Made by a program: the position numbers and the translations under genes. 6,815 nucleotides of DNA. Origin: an uncultured Bacteriovorax sp. GTDB taxonomy: Bacteria; Bdellovibrionota; Bacteriovoracia; Bacteriovoracales; Bacteriovoracaceae. Location of the stretch: contig CAMLRB010000197.1 of the NCBI GenBank assembly GCA_946482295.1, positions 1 to 6,815 on the forward strand, given 5' to 3'. Below the pieces are notes generated by a model that saw only the letters and a program-made list of their open reading frames with translations, did no database searches and had not been told where the DNA came from. Shown piece after piece: positions 1 through 6,468 of this stretch (position 1 is the stretch's first letter; the number at the start of each line of letters is the position of its first letter).

Positions 1-1430
<1,430 letters not shown>

Positions 1431-1518
1431 TCAATATAAAATTTGATTTAAATTTAATTTAACAAACTACTATACGGATTGATCTATTCATTCATCAGAG
1501 ACACTCACGTGTTCTGAC

Positions 1519-1589
1519 CTCGACTATTATCACTTACAACTTTTTTACAACTTGAGCTTTTTACAGCGTGACTGAATAGTTACGTCGAG
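1519..1589 (-). repeat. Imperfect inverted repeat in the 16S leader
   Basis: Three paired segments are visible on the + strand: CTCG (1519-1522) with CGAG (1586-1589), ACTATT (1523-1528) with AATAGT (1575-1580), and TCAC (1530-1533) with GTGA (1568-1571). There is a bulge of 5 nt on one side and a small internal loop. The apical loop is long, about 34 nt, and T-rich on this strand. It is probably a secondary-structure element of the pre-rRNA leader; its role is unknown. Confidence 0.35.
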
Positions 1590-1623
1590 TATTTTTTGTT
1601 TGGGACCTTTCTCATCTTGAATC

Positions 1624-1639
1624 GAAGTCTTGCGACTTC
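1624..1639 (-). promoter_or_regulatory. GNRA-tetraloop hairpin downstream of boxA
   Basis: A perfect 6-bp stem. In the transcript it reads GAAGUC, loop GCAA, GACUUC. GCAA is a GNRA tetraloop. It lies 22 nt downstream of the boxA-like site in the rRNA leader, in the boxA-then-hairpin order of phage nut sites. That order differs from the boxB-boxA-boxC order known for E. coli rrn leaders. The structure is seen directly; an antitermination role is inferred. Confidence 0.5.
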
Positions 1640-1661
1640 AAATCTTTTAACTCTATTTGAA

Positions 1662-1673
1662 TTTTAAAGAACA
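1662..1673 (-). promoter_or_regulatory. boxA-like rRNA antitermination site
   Basis: The minus strand reads TGTTCTTTAAAA, matching 10 of 12 bases of the E. coli rrn boxA TGCTCTTTAACA. It starts 18 nt past the 3' end of the tRNA-Ala and precedes the 16S. In known systems boxA RNA binds NusB-NusE (ribosomal protein S10) to build the complex that protects rRNA transcription from Rho. The match and location make the call likely. Confidence 0.65.
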
Positions 1674-1691
1674 AAACCTTTGAATGAAAAA

Positions 1692-1767
1692 TGGTGGACA
1701 TGACAGGGATCGAACCTGCGACCCTCTGCGTGCAAGGCAGATGCTCTCCCAGCTGAGCTACACGCCC
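1692..1767 (-). tRNA. alaT: tRNA-Ala (anticodon UGC)
   Basis: A 76-nt cloverleaf read right to left, with the CCA end encoded (1692-1694). The acceptor arm GGGCGTG pairs with CATGTCC, including one G-U pair, and the discriminator base is A. The D arm contains TAGCTCAGCTGGGAGAGC. The anticodon stem TCTGC/GCAGA encloses loop CTTGCAC, with anticodon TGC at 1732-1734. The T arm contains GGTTCGATCCC. A G-U wobble at position 3-70 of the acceptor stem is the known identity mark for alanyl-tRNA synthetase and is present (G3, T70). The gene lies between the rRNA promoter and the 16S, so it is most likely co-transcribed with the rRNA. This position is unusual, because tRNA-Ala normally sits in the 16S-23S spacer. 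The symbol is by analogy. Confidence 0.97.
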
Positions 1768-1832
1768 AAAAATCTTTATATTGCTATAAGAAATCGTGCT
1801 TCGTAATCAGTTTCCGTTTCAAGGTGAAGAGG

Positions 1833-1861
1833 AATTTAATCAAGTAGTGATGATAAGTCAA
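1833..1861 (-). promoter_or_regulatory. rRNA operon promoter (sigma-70 type)
   Basis: The minus strand shows a -35 TTGACT (1856-1861), a spacer of exactly 17 nt, and a -10 TAAATT (1833-1838). The -35 matches 5 of 6 consensus bases and the -10 matches 4 of 6. Upstream of the -35, 1866-1900 is almost pure A/T with long T runs on this strand, as expected of an UP element that binds the RNA polymerase alpha subunits. Transcription would start near 1826, about 60 nt before the tRNA-Ala. The boxes are visible; their use is inferred. Confidence 0.65.
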
Positions 1862-1921
1862 ACGCTTTTTCATAAATATTCATAAAAAATTAAAAAAAAA
1901 TTCGCTCCCCCTAAAAAAGGG

Positions 1922-1927
1922 TATAAT
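1922..1927 (+). promoter_or_regulatory. -10 box of the cyclophilin gene promoter
   Basis: A perfect TATAAT lies 35 nt upstream of the ATG at 1963. No good -35 is seen at 16-18 nt spacing; TTCGCT (1901-1906) is a weak candidate at 15 nt. The predicted transcript start near 1934 would leave a leader of about 29 nt. The promoter fires away from the rRNA promoter and shares the A/T-rich tract at 1871-1900 with it. Confidence 0.45.
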
Positions 1928-1962
1928 TATATTAATAACAATTATTTACATGAAGTTTTTAG

Positions 1963-2538
1963 ATGCAATTTTTTAAACATTTTAGCTTTTTTATTCTCCT
2001 TATTCTCACTAGTTGCGACCTTGGCGCTAACAAGACAACAATAACAGCTCAATCTGACGGCGAATTTGATATCGAAACATTAAAAACAGATATCGGCGGC
2101 CTTTCAACGAGTTCAGCTACTATAAAGACGATTCACGGTGATATTGTTTTTCGTTTTTATACAAAAGCAGCACCAAGAACTTCTGCACGCGTAATTCAGT
2201 TAATAAAGAATGGCTTCTATGATGGACTCGTTTTTCATAGAGCAATTCCTAATTTTATCATTCAGACAGGTGATCCTACTGGTACAGGTACGGGTGGAAG
2301 TGGAGTGAAATTGAAACCAGAGTTTAATGAACTTCAACACATCAAAGGCACGATTGGAATGGCCCGTGGAATTGACCCAAATTCTGGTGATTCACAATTC
2401 TACATTAGCTTAACAACTCTCTCACATCTCGATGGAAAGAATACTGTCTTTGGCCAAGTTGTAGATGGTCTTGATGTTCTCCCTAAGCTCTCTAAGGGGG
2501 ATAAAATTATCTCCATCACATTGAATATTCAGAACTAA
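1963..2538 (+). CDS. Cyclophilin-type peptidyl-prolyl cis-trans isomerase, lipoprotein
   Basis: 191 residues. The N-terminus is a lipoprotein signal: K5/H6, a hydrophobic run F7-L15, and lipobox LTSC with lipidated Cys18. Asp19 at +2 keeps lipoproteins in the inner membrane in enterobacteria; whether that holds here is unknown. A linker (20-50) is followed by a cyclophilin domain (about 52-189). This family interconverts cis and trans X-Pro bonds and helps exported proteins fold. Matching core motifs are FHR with catalytic Arg93, IIQTGD with Gln101, GMAR (132-135) and SQFYI with Phe146. Near the C-terminus the usual W-L-D-G-K-H motif reads HLDGKN (155-160), so the substrate-pocket Trp121 of human CypA is His155. 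Bacterial cyclophilins often vary at that Trp, so activity is still likely. Start: GAAG (1952-1955) ends 7 nt before the ATG and is a weak ribosome-binding site; no longer in-frame start is apparent. It is followed by 92 nt before the next gene. Confidence 0.93.
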   Translation: MQFFKHFSFFILLILTSCDLGANKTTITAQSDGEFDIETLKTDIGGLSTSSATIKTIHGDIVFRFYTKAAPRTSARVIQLIKNGFYDGLVFHRAIPNFIIQTGDPTGTGTGGSGVKLKPEFNELQHIKGTIGMARGIDPNSGDSQFYISLTTLSHLDGKNTVFGQVVDGLDVLPKLSKGDKIISITLNIQN

Positions 2539-2554
2539 TTTCTGAGTAAGAAGT

Positions 2555-2563
2555 TGTCATAAT
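2555..2563 (+). promoter_or_regulatory. Possible extended -10 promoter
   Basis: TGTCATAAT fits the extended -10 form TGn-TATAAT, with 5 of 6 hexamer bases. No clear -35 lies 17 nt upstream. Transcription would start near 2570, giving a leader of about 60 nt that contains the whole hairpin at 2587-2623. The downstream gene could instead be read through from the cyclophilin gene. Confidence 0.3.
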
Positions 2564-2586
2564 TTAAAACTACATTCTGCATACTC

Positions 2587-2623
2587 TCTCGAGGTAAGTG
2601 TTAATGAAACTCTTACTTCGAGG
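2587..2623 (+). promoter_or_regulatory. Hairpin that covers the ribosome-binding site of the next gene
   Basis: The left arm CTCGAGGTAAG (2588-2598) pairs with CTTACTTCGAG (2612-2622), 11 bp with one G-U. An outer U-G pair (2587/2623) is also possible. After a T-T mismatch, 2600-2602 pair with 2608-2610, leaving a 5-nt loop AATGA (2603-2607). The Shine-Dalgarno GAGG (2620-2623), 7 nt before the ATG at 2631, is in the right arm. A second GAGG (2591-2594) in the left arm serves the alternative ATG at 2604, which lies in the loop. Only four T follow the stem, so a terminator for the cyclophilin gene is possible but weak. Control of translation by folding is inferred. Confidence 0.5.
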
Positions 2624-2630
2624 TTTTAGA

Positions 2631-3119
2631 ATGAAGCTTTTTGTCCTCGTAAACACACTCTTACTTTCGTCACAAATTTCAGCACTGGAAGTGATTAAAC
2701 CTGTTTCGAAAAAAAATATCATTCTTAAAATAGTTCGAGCTGTTCCTGATGGTTTCGAAACAATTTCACTTACCAATCACAACGGCAGAGAGATGACCCT
2801 TGTGTGTGCGAACAATCGTGCCTACGAGTTTAATAAAAAAGCGATGATTGAATATCGTAATTTTTACAATGAACATGCTGGAAATTTTTCAATTGAAGGA
2901 AATCAAAACTGCCTTGAACTTGCTCGTTTTATCGAGAGAACTCATCATGCAATTGATGAAGAAAGACCTTTCATAATCACACTCGACACAAAAAAAATGA
3001 GTGTTGAAAAAATTGTCTATCCCAACCTTGATCAATACGCTGATAAGGGAAACATTAAAGATTTGTTTCCCAAATCAGACATTCGCGATTTTAAAAAACC
3101 AGATATTAAATTGGATTAA
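2631..3119 (+). CDS. Predicted secreted protein of unknown function
   Basis: 162 residues, not recognised as any known family. It starts with a Sec signal peptide: M-K, a hydrophobic stretch (residues 3-14), and a likely cleavage after ISA (residue 18), before LEV. The mature part is about 144 residues and polar, with no further membrane segment. It has two cysteines, in LVCANN (near residue 58) and QNCLEL (near 93), which could form a disulfide in the periplasm. The C-terminus is rich in K and D. Start choice: the ATG at 2631 has GAGG 7 nt upstream. The in-frame ATG at 2604 (171 residues) also has GAGG, 9 nt upstream, and gives a longer basic n-region (K, R, R, K), so it cannot be excluded. 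A GTG at 2598 has no advantage. Both strong start signals lie in a hairpin. The last 14 nt overlap the 3' end of the opposing dioxygenase gene. The signal peptide and codon use suggest a real gene; the function is unknown. Confidence 0.75.
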   Translation: MKLFVLVNTLLLSSQISALEVIKPVSKKNIILKIVRAVPDGFETISLTNHNGREMTLVCANNRAYEFNKKAMIEYRNFYNEHAGNFSIEGNQNCLELARFIERTHHAIDEERPFIITLDTKKMSVEKIVYPNLDQYADKGNIKDLFPKSDIRDFKKPDIKLD

Positions 3120-3867
3120 AAAGAACAGATCTCATTGAAAGACTTCCGCCTTCAAATCCCGTATGGGGATAAGAAAGTGAGTCGTTGTTTGTACTAGCTC
3201 CTACTGTATAGAGAAGTGGCAAGTAATGTTCAGTACTCGGGTGGGACATTCGAAAGAGTTTTTCATTCTTTAAGTGGATTAAATCGTCGTGATTTTCAGA
3301 GAGTGCATTCGTTATATAGTTATCGAATTCAAGAGACCATTCTGGAGTCGATGGATTTTCAGAACGATCATAAGCGCGAAGATTGTGAACGATATTTCCA
3401 CTTCCTAATATCATCACTCCTTCCGATCGAAGTTTTTGCAGTTCTTTGGCCAATTGAAAATGTTCTTTCAAAGTTAATGACTGGTTGAGCGATAGCTGGA
3501 CTACGGGAATATTAGCTTCAGGGTACATGTGATGAAGCACACTCCAAGTTCCATGATCAAATCCCCACTCGTAATCGAGTTCGGCAATTGATTGTAAATT
3601 ATTTGCGAGTTGAGGATCTCCAGGAGCAGGGTATTTGATTTGATAAAGCTCATGGGGAAATCCATAGAAATCATAAATTGTTTTTGGATTTGCATGAGCA
3701 TGCACTTGAGTTCCGGCCGTCACCCAATGGGCAGATACAACCAAAATCTTCTTAGGTTGGTATACTTGACCAAGGTGGCGAAGATGTTGGGTAAAAGTAT
3801 TGTCCTTAATGACGTTCATGGGACTTCCATGACCTATAAATAGAGAAGGCATCATTTGTGTTTTCAT
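3106..3867 (-). CDS. ygiD: YgiD-like extradiol ring-cleavage dioxygenase (DODA / LigB family)
   Basis: 253 residues, close to the usual ~260 of the family. These cytoplasmic metalloenzymes open catechol-type rings with O2; E. coli YgiD and plant DODA cleave 4,5 of L-DOPA. Family motifs appear in order: GHGSPMN (His13), VSAHW (His47), DHGTWSVL (His105), a PVVQLS strand (121-126), GSGNIVHN (His161) and HPSTEHYLPLL (His209, His214). By comparison with the family, His13, His47 and one C-terminal His are the expected metal ligands and His161 a conserved active-site residue; this assignment was not checked against a structure. No signal peptide is present. Start: the ATG at 3867 has only a weak GAAAG upstream. 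ATGs at codons 5 and 6 are alternatives and lie nearer the family's conserved start. It is a lone gene, not in an aromatic degradation cluster, so the natural substrate is open. Its stop lies inside the end of the opposing secreted-protein gene. Confidence 0.9.
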   Translation of the reverse strand: MKTQMMPSLFIGHGSPMNVIKDNTFTQHLRHLGQVYQPKKILVVSAHWVTAGTQVHAHANPKTIYDFYGFPHELYQIKYPAPGDPQLANNLQSIAELDYEWGFDHGTWSVLHHMYPEANIPVVQLSLNQSLTLKEHFQLAKELQKLRSEGVMILGSGNIVHNLRAYDRSENPSTPEWSLEFDNYITNALSENHDDLIHLKNEKLFRMSHPSTEHYLPLLYTVGASTNNDSLSYPHTGFEGGSLSMRSVLFNPI

Positions 3868-3945
3868 ACTTTCAGCTTAGATCAGGGCGGGATGAAAAGA
3901 TAATTCAAAGAATTGAGAGTGTTGATAGTTAGAACTTATTAAGGG

Positions 3946-3972
3946 TAAAAAAAAGCCGCTAAAAGCGGCTTT
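3946..3972 (-). terminator. Intrinsic terminator of the cytochrome oxidase operon
   Basis: AAAGCCGC (3952-3959) and GCGGCTTT (3965-3972) form a perfect 8-bp stem with a 5-nt loop. On the minus strand the stem is followed by a run of eight T (3947-3954 in complement, partly overlapping the stem). It begins 5 nt after the stop codon of the subunit IV gene, the last gene of the operon. On the plus strand no T run follows, so it works for leftward transcription only. Confidence 0.92.
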
Positions 3973-3977
3973 AATTA

Positions 3978-4280
3978 TTATCTGTACATACCTTCGATGA
4001 TGAGTGCGGCTGCATATAGAGCAGCAGAAATAGGAACTGCAGCGATGATTTTCATCCATTTAGTTTCCTCTTTTAAGTGCATATAGAAGTAAGCAACAAC
4101 AAATGCTTTTGCTACGGCAAGCCCGCAAAGACCAATAGCTTTGTAAGCATATTTTGTATTCAGGCCAGGAATCGCAAGTTCAAGCGCTGTTAAAACAGTT
4201 AGAACGACAAAGACAATAATGTACTCTGTAGTATGGCTTGGGTGATTGTGGGCAGAATCGTTTGAATGGTTATCGCTCAT
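3978..4280 (-). CDS. Cytochrome c oxidase subunit IV (prokaryotic COX4/CyoD type)
   Basis: 100 residues, typical for the small bacterial subunit IV of haem-copper oxidases. Three membrane helices are visible at about 19-37, 46-67 and 76-97. The second ends in KAFVVAYFYMHLKEE, a hallmark of this family. The N-terminal 16 residues are hydrophilic with four histidines (5, 11, 13, 16). In related oxidases this subunit supports assembly or stability and carries no redox centre. A good Shine-Dalgarno AGGAG (4288-4292) lies 7 nt before the ATG. It starts 18 nt after the SCO gene and is the last gene before the terminator. Confidence 0.93.
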   Translation of the reverse strand: MSDNHSNDSAHNHPSHTTEYIIVFVVLTVLTALELAIPGLNTKYAYKAIGLCGLAVAKAFVVAYFYMHLKEETKWMKIIAAVPISAALYAAALIIEGMYR

Positions 4281-4298
4281 ATTTAAACTCCTACTTTC

Positions 4299-5000
4299 TT
4301 AATTTACTTTTTTAGGCTGAGAAAAACTATTGTTCACTAGTAAACCGAGGTCAATCATCATTCGGTCCATTTCAACTCTTTCCGTTCCGTAGTAACCGCG
4401 AATCTGTCCTTTATCATCGACCAAAACTAACTTTTCAGTGTGGGCAATATCAAACAGAGTTACTTTTTCTTCTTCAACTTGCTTCTCAATTTTTTCTTTT
4501 CCACCCATTGGAACTTTGAAACCGTCGATGACAATTTTTTCTAAATCAGCACGTGTGCCAGTTAAGTAATTCCAAATAAAAGGATTCGAATGTCTTTTTC
4601 GAGCAAATTTAAAAAGCACATCTGGTGTATCTACTTCTGGATCAACAGTAAAAGTTACGATCGCCGCCTTCGTTCCTAATCCACGGATTCTTTTTTGAAC
4701 AAGATCCATTTTTTCCATCAAGCGCGGACAAGTTGTCGGACATGAAGTGAACATGAAGTTAGCAATATAAAAACGGCCTTTAAGCTCAGTTGAACCAAAT
4801 GGTTTATTGAATTCATTTGTTAACATGAATTCTGGGACCTGGTAAAAAACAGGAAGCGGTGGAGGTAATTCTCTATTTATCGATCTATAGATCGGGTAGC
4901 TGAATGAAAGGAGCCAAAAAACTAACCAGAAACTTTTCTTGCGAATAAGCTTTTGGAAAATGTTCTCTTCTCTGAAATATCCTGTCGCTACTTGTGCCAT
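4299..5000 (-). CDS. sco: SCO1/SenC-family copper chaperone for cytochrome oxidase
   Basis: 233 residues. One N-terminal membrane helix (about 24-38), preceded by basic residues, anchors a thioredoxin-fold domain in the periplasm. The copper-binding motif is complete: CPTTC (Cys87, Cys91) and the distant His187 in DIAHTEK. The TVDPEVDT segment (118-125) is also typical of the family. SCO proteins deliver copper to, or reduce the cysteines of, the CuA site in oxidase subunit II, which fits its place among oxidase genes. A stretch rich in K and E (168-179) sits before the His motif. The ATG follows the stop of the cytochrome c gene by 4 nt and has no clear Shine-Dalgarno, which suggests translational coupling. 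Confidence 0.95.
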   Translation of the reverse strand: MAQVATGYFREENIFQKLIRKKSFWLVFWLLSFSYPIYRSINRELPPPLPVFYQVPEFMLTNEFNKPFGSTELKGRFYIANFMFTSCPTTCPRLMEKMDLVQKRIRGLGTKAAIVTFTVDPEVDTPDVLFKFARKRHSNPFIWNYLTGTRADLEKIVIDGFKVPMGGKEKIEKQVEEEKVTLFDIAHTEKLVLVDDKGQIRGYYGTERVEMDRMMIDLGLLVNNSFSQPKKVN

Positions 5001-5004
5001 AAAT

Positions 5005-5889
5005 TTAGTTCTTAATAGAATCCATTAATTTTTTACGTTCTGGTGTGTTTCTTAAATCCATCAAAGAGCGTACATAGTGGGCTACGGCCCAAATCTCTTC
5101 GTCTTGAAGAACGCCTTTCCAAGAAGCCATCGCCGTTCCACCTACACCGGCATTTAAGCGAACATATAGTTCTTCAACTGTTACAGCTGAACGAACGCGG
5201 TCGTAAGTAAATTCTGGTGGCTGAGTCATAACATCGTAGTCAGATGGTTGAAGCTTAACGTTGTACATAGCAGGATCAAACTCAGTCATCGGAGCACCGT
5301 TAATCTTTTGGGCCATTTGACTTAATTCTGCACGAGGAACATAAGCTTGGTGACAAGTCCAGCATTGAGCGACCACGTGGTAAACTTCTTTACCTCTTTG
5401 AATTGCACTTTCCTTAAGAGCGTCACCATATGGATCTTTGCCAGCTGTAATTTCTTGTCCAAGTTTCTTATCTGCGCCTTCCCATTTAGCTGGAGCGAAC
5501 GTCTTAATATATTGAACAACATTGAAAAGTTGTCTTTCAGAAAGATCCCAAGGAAGCATTGCTGTTCCATGAAGACCATTTTTAATGATGTTGAAGAAGT
5601 GAGAATCGTGAGGCAACTCTCCAGTTACAACAGAACCAAATTTATAAGTCCCTAGTTTGAAATTTCTTGGGGGTACAGTTAAGCCTTTTGCGGCTACACC
5701 GTTACCATCACCGTTCACACCGTGACATTGCATACAGTATTCTGTGTAAACTGATTTACCATCATTTAATTGTTTTGCCGTCGCGTACACACCACCAGCA
5801 AACACTTTGTCTTCTTTGAAGTGAGATTCACTACAAGATGCCAGAGTGGCTAAGGCCAAAACTGTAAATACGATCTTCAAACCTTTCAT
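5005..5889 (-). CDS. Dihaem cytochrome c lipoprotein
   Basis: 294 residues. The signal is a lipobox LASC with lipidated Cys19 after a hydrophobic run (5-17), so the protein is anchored in a membrane and faces the periplasm. Two class I cytochrome c domains follow. The first has CMQCH (52-56) and a likely axial Met111 in GTAMLPW. The second has CWTCH (176-180) and a likely axial Met254 in GTAMASW. The repeated GTAM-xxW pattern suggests the domains arose by duplication. A spacer of about 45 residues separates domain 1 (about 40-132) from the second haem motif. Its place between subunit III and SCO makes it a probable electron donor to the oxidase, standing in for or adding to the cytochrome domain fused to subunit II in caa3 enzymes. 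That role is inferred. Shine-Dalgarno GAGGG (5894-5898) lies 4 nt before the ATG. The gene starts 9 nt after the subunit III stop. Confidence 0.95.
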   Translation of the reverse strand: MKGLKIVFTVLALATLASCSESHFKEDKVFAGGVYATAKQLNDGKSVYTEYCMQCHGVNGDGNGVAAKGLTVPPRNFKLGTYKFGSVVTGELPHDSHFFNIIKNGLHGTAMLPWDLSERQLFNVVQYIKTFAPAKWEGADKKLGQEITAGKDPYGDALKESAIQRGKEVYHVVAQCWTCHQAYVPRAELSQMAQKINGAPMTEFDPAMYNVKLQPSDYDVMTQPPEFTYDRVRSAVTVEELYVRLNAGVGGTAMASWKGVLQDEEIWAVAHYVRSLMDLRNTPERKKLMDSIKN

Positions 5890-5898
5890 ATATCCCTC

Positions 5899-6465
5899 TT
5901 ATAAAACAAAAATAGTCACAAACATGATTAGCCAAACAATTCCTAGGAAATGCCAAAATTTCCCAACACTGTTGACACGCAAATGCGCTTTTCTATTATC
6001 TTCGATTCCTTTAAACAACCAAATAAGGAGCGCCAATGCAGCTATGATATGAGCAGCATGGATCCAAGTGAAAGAATAAAGAATTGAAGCAAAAATTCCC
6101 GATGAAACAAAAATTCCTTGAGACTTCAAATGATGCCAGAACATGAATTGCGACACCATGAAGGCCAGTCCAAGAATCAAAGTAAAAACGAGATACTTTT
6201 TCTCACTGATGTTTTTTTCAAAACGCATATAGCAGAGAGAACTCAGAACAATAAATAAAGTACTAAGACCTGGAATAATGAGCGAAGGTTTAACCATGCC
6301 GGCCGGTGGCCAAACTGGTGCTGTAAACCTGAACAATGCAAAGCTCATCATTAAAGTGAGAAAGAGCATTCCAAAAGAAACAAGGGCCACAACCATAGAC
6401 ACAGAGAAGATAGCTTTATCTCCTTCGTGCGTATTTAATTTTGGCGTTACTGTTTCAGTCGTCAT
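5899..6465 (-). CDS. ctaE: Cytochrome c oxidase subunit III (short, five-helix form)
   Basis: 188 residues, the short bacterial form without the first two helices of mitochondrial COX3. Five hydrophobic segments are seen: about 19-46, 60-80, 91-110, 121-152 and 169-188. Family marks are PVWPPAG (50-56), the SFTWIHAAHIIAAL segment (131-144) and the C-terminal FWHFLGIVWL (170-179), which matches the WHF-x-x-x-VW motif. Subunit III contains no metal; in known oxidases it protects the enzyme from turnover inactivation and supports proton uptake. The ATG is 3 nt after the subunit I stop, with two stop codons in tandem. AAGG (6474-6477), inside the end of subunit I, is the ribosome-binding site. 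Confidence 0.94.
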   Translation of the reverse strand: MTTETVTPKLNTHEGDKAIFSVSMVVALVSFGMLFLTLMMSFALFRFTAPVWPPAGMVKPSLIIPGLSTLFIVLSSLCYMRFEKNISEKKYLVFTLILGLAFMVSQFMFWHHLKSQGIFVSSGIFASILYSFTWIHAAHIIAALALLIWLFKGIEDNRKAHLRVNSVGKFWHFLGIVWLIMFVTIFVL

Positions 6466-6468
6466 TTA

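Larger units (their letters stand above)
1431..1691 (-). other. rRNA leader between tRNA-Ala and 16S
   Basis: AT-rich transcribed spacer of about 260 nt with no credible gene. It carries a boxA-like site (1662-1673), a short tetraloop hairpin (1624-1639) and an imperfect inverted repeat (1519-1589). A 9-nt direct repeat TTACAACTT occurs at 1534-1542 and 1545-1553. As the 16S leader it should also hold one half of the RNase III processing stem. The other half would lie past the 16S 3' end, outside the window, so this cannot be tested here. Confidence 0.75.

Noticed and set aside
1909..1921. Small inverted repeat CCCTAAAAAAGGG just before the TATAAT
   Set aside because: Only a 4-bp stem with a 5-nt loop, too short to call an operator or terminator without comparison.
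2570..2776. 68-codon minus-strand frame over the start of the secreted-protein gene
   Set aside because: No ribosome-binding site or recognisable product; it is antisense to a gene with a signal peptide and good start signals.
3216..3843. Three frames of 66-90 codons, two on the plus and one on the minus strand, inside the dioxygenase gene
   Set aside because: The minus-strand dioxygenase frame has complete family motifs over the same bases; these are shadows.
3877..4059. 60-codon minus-strand frame across the terminator and the end of the subunit IV gene
   Set aside because: It runs through the terminator hairpin and overlaps a well-supported gene; no start signal is seen.
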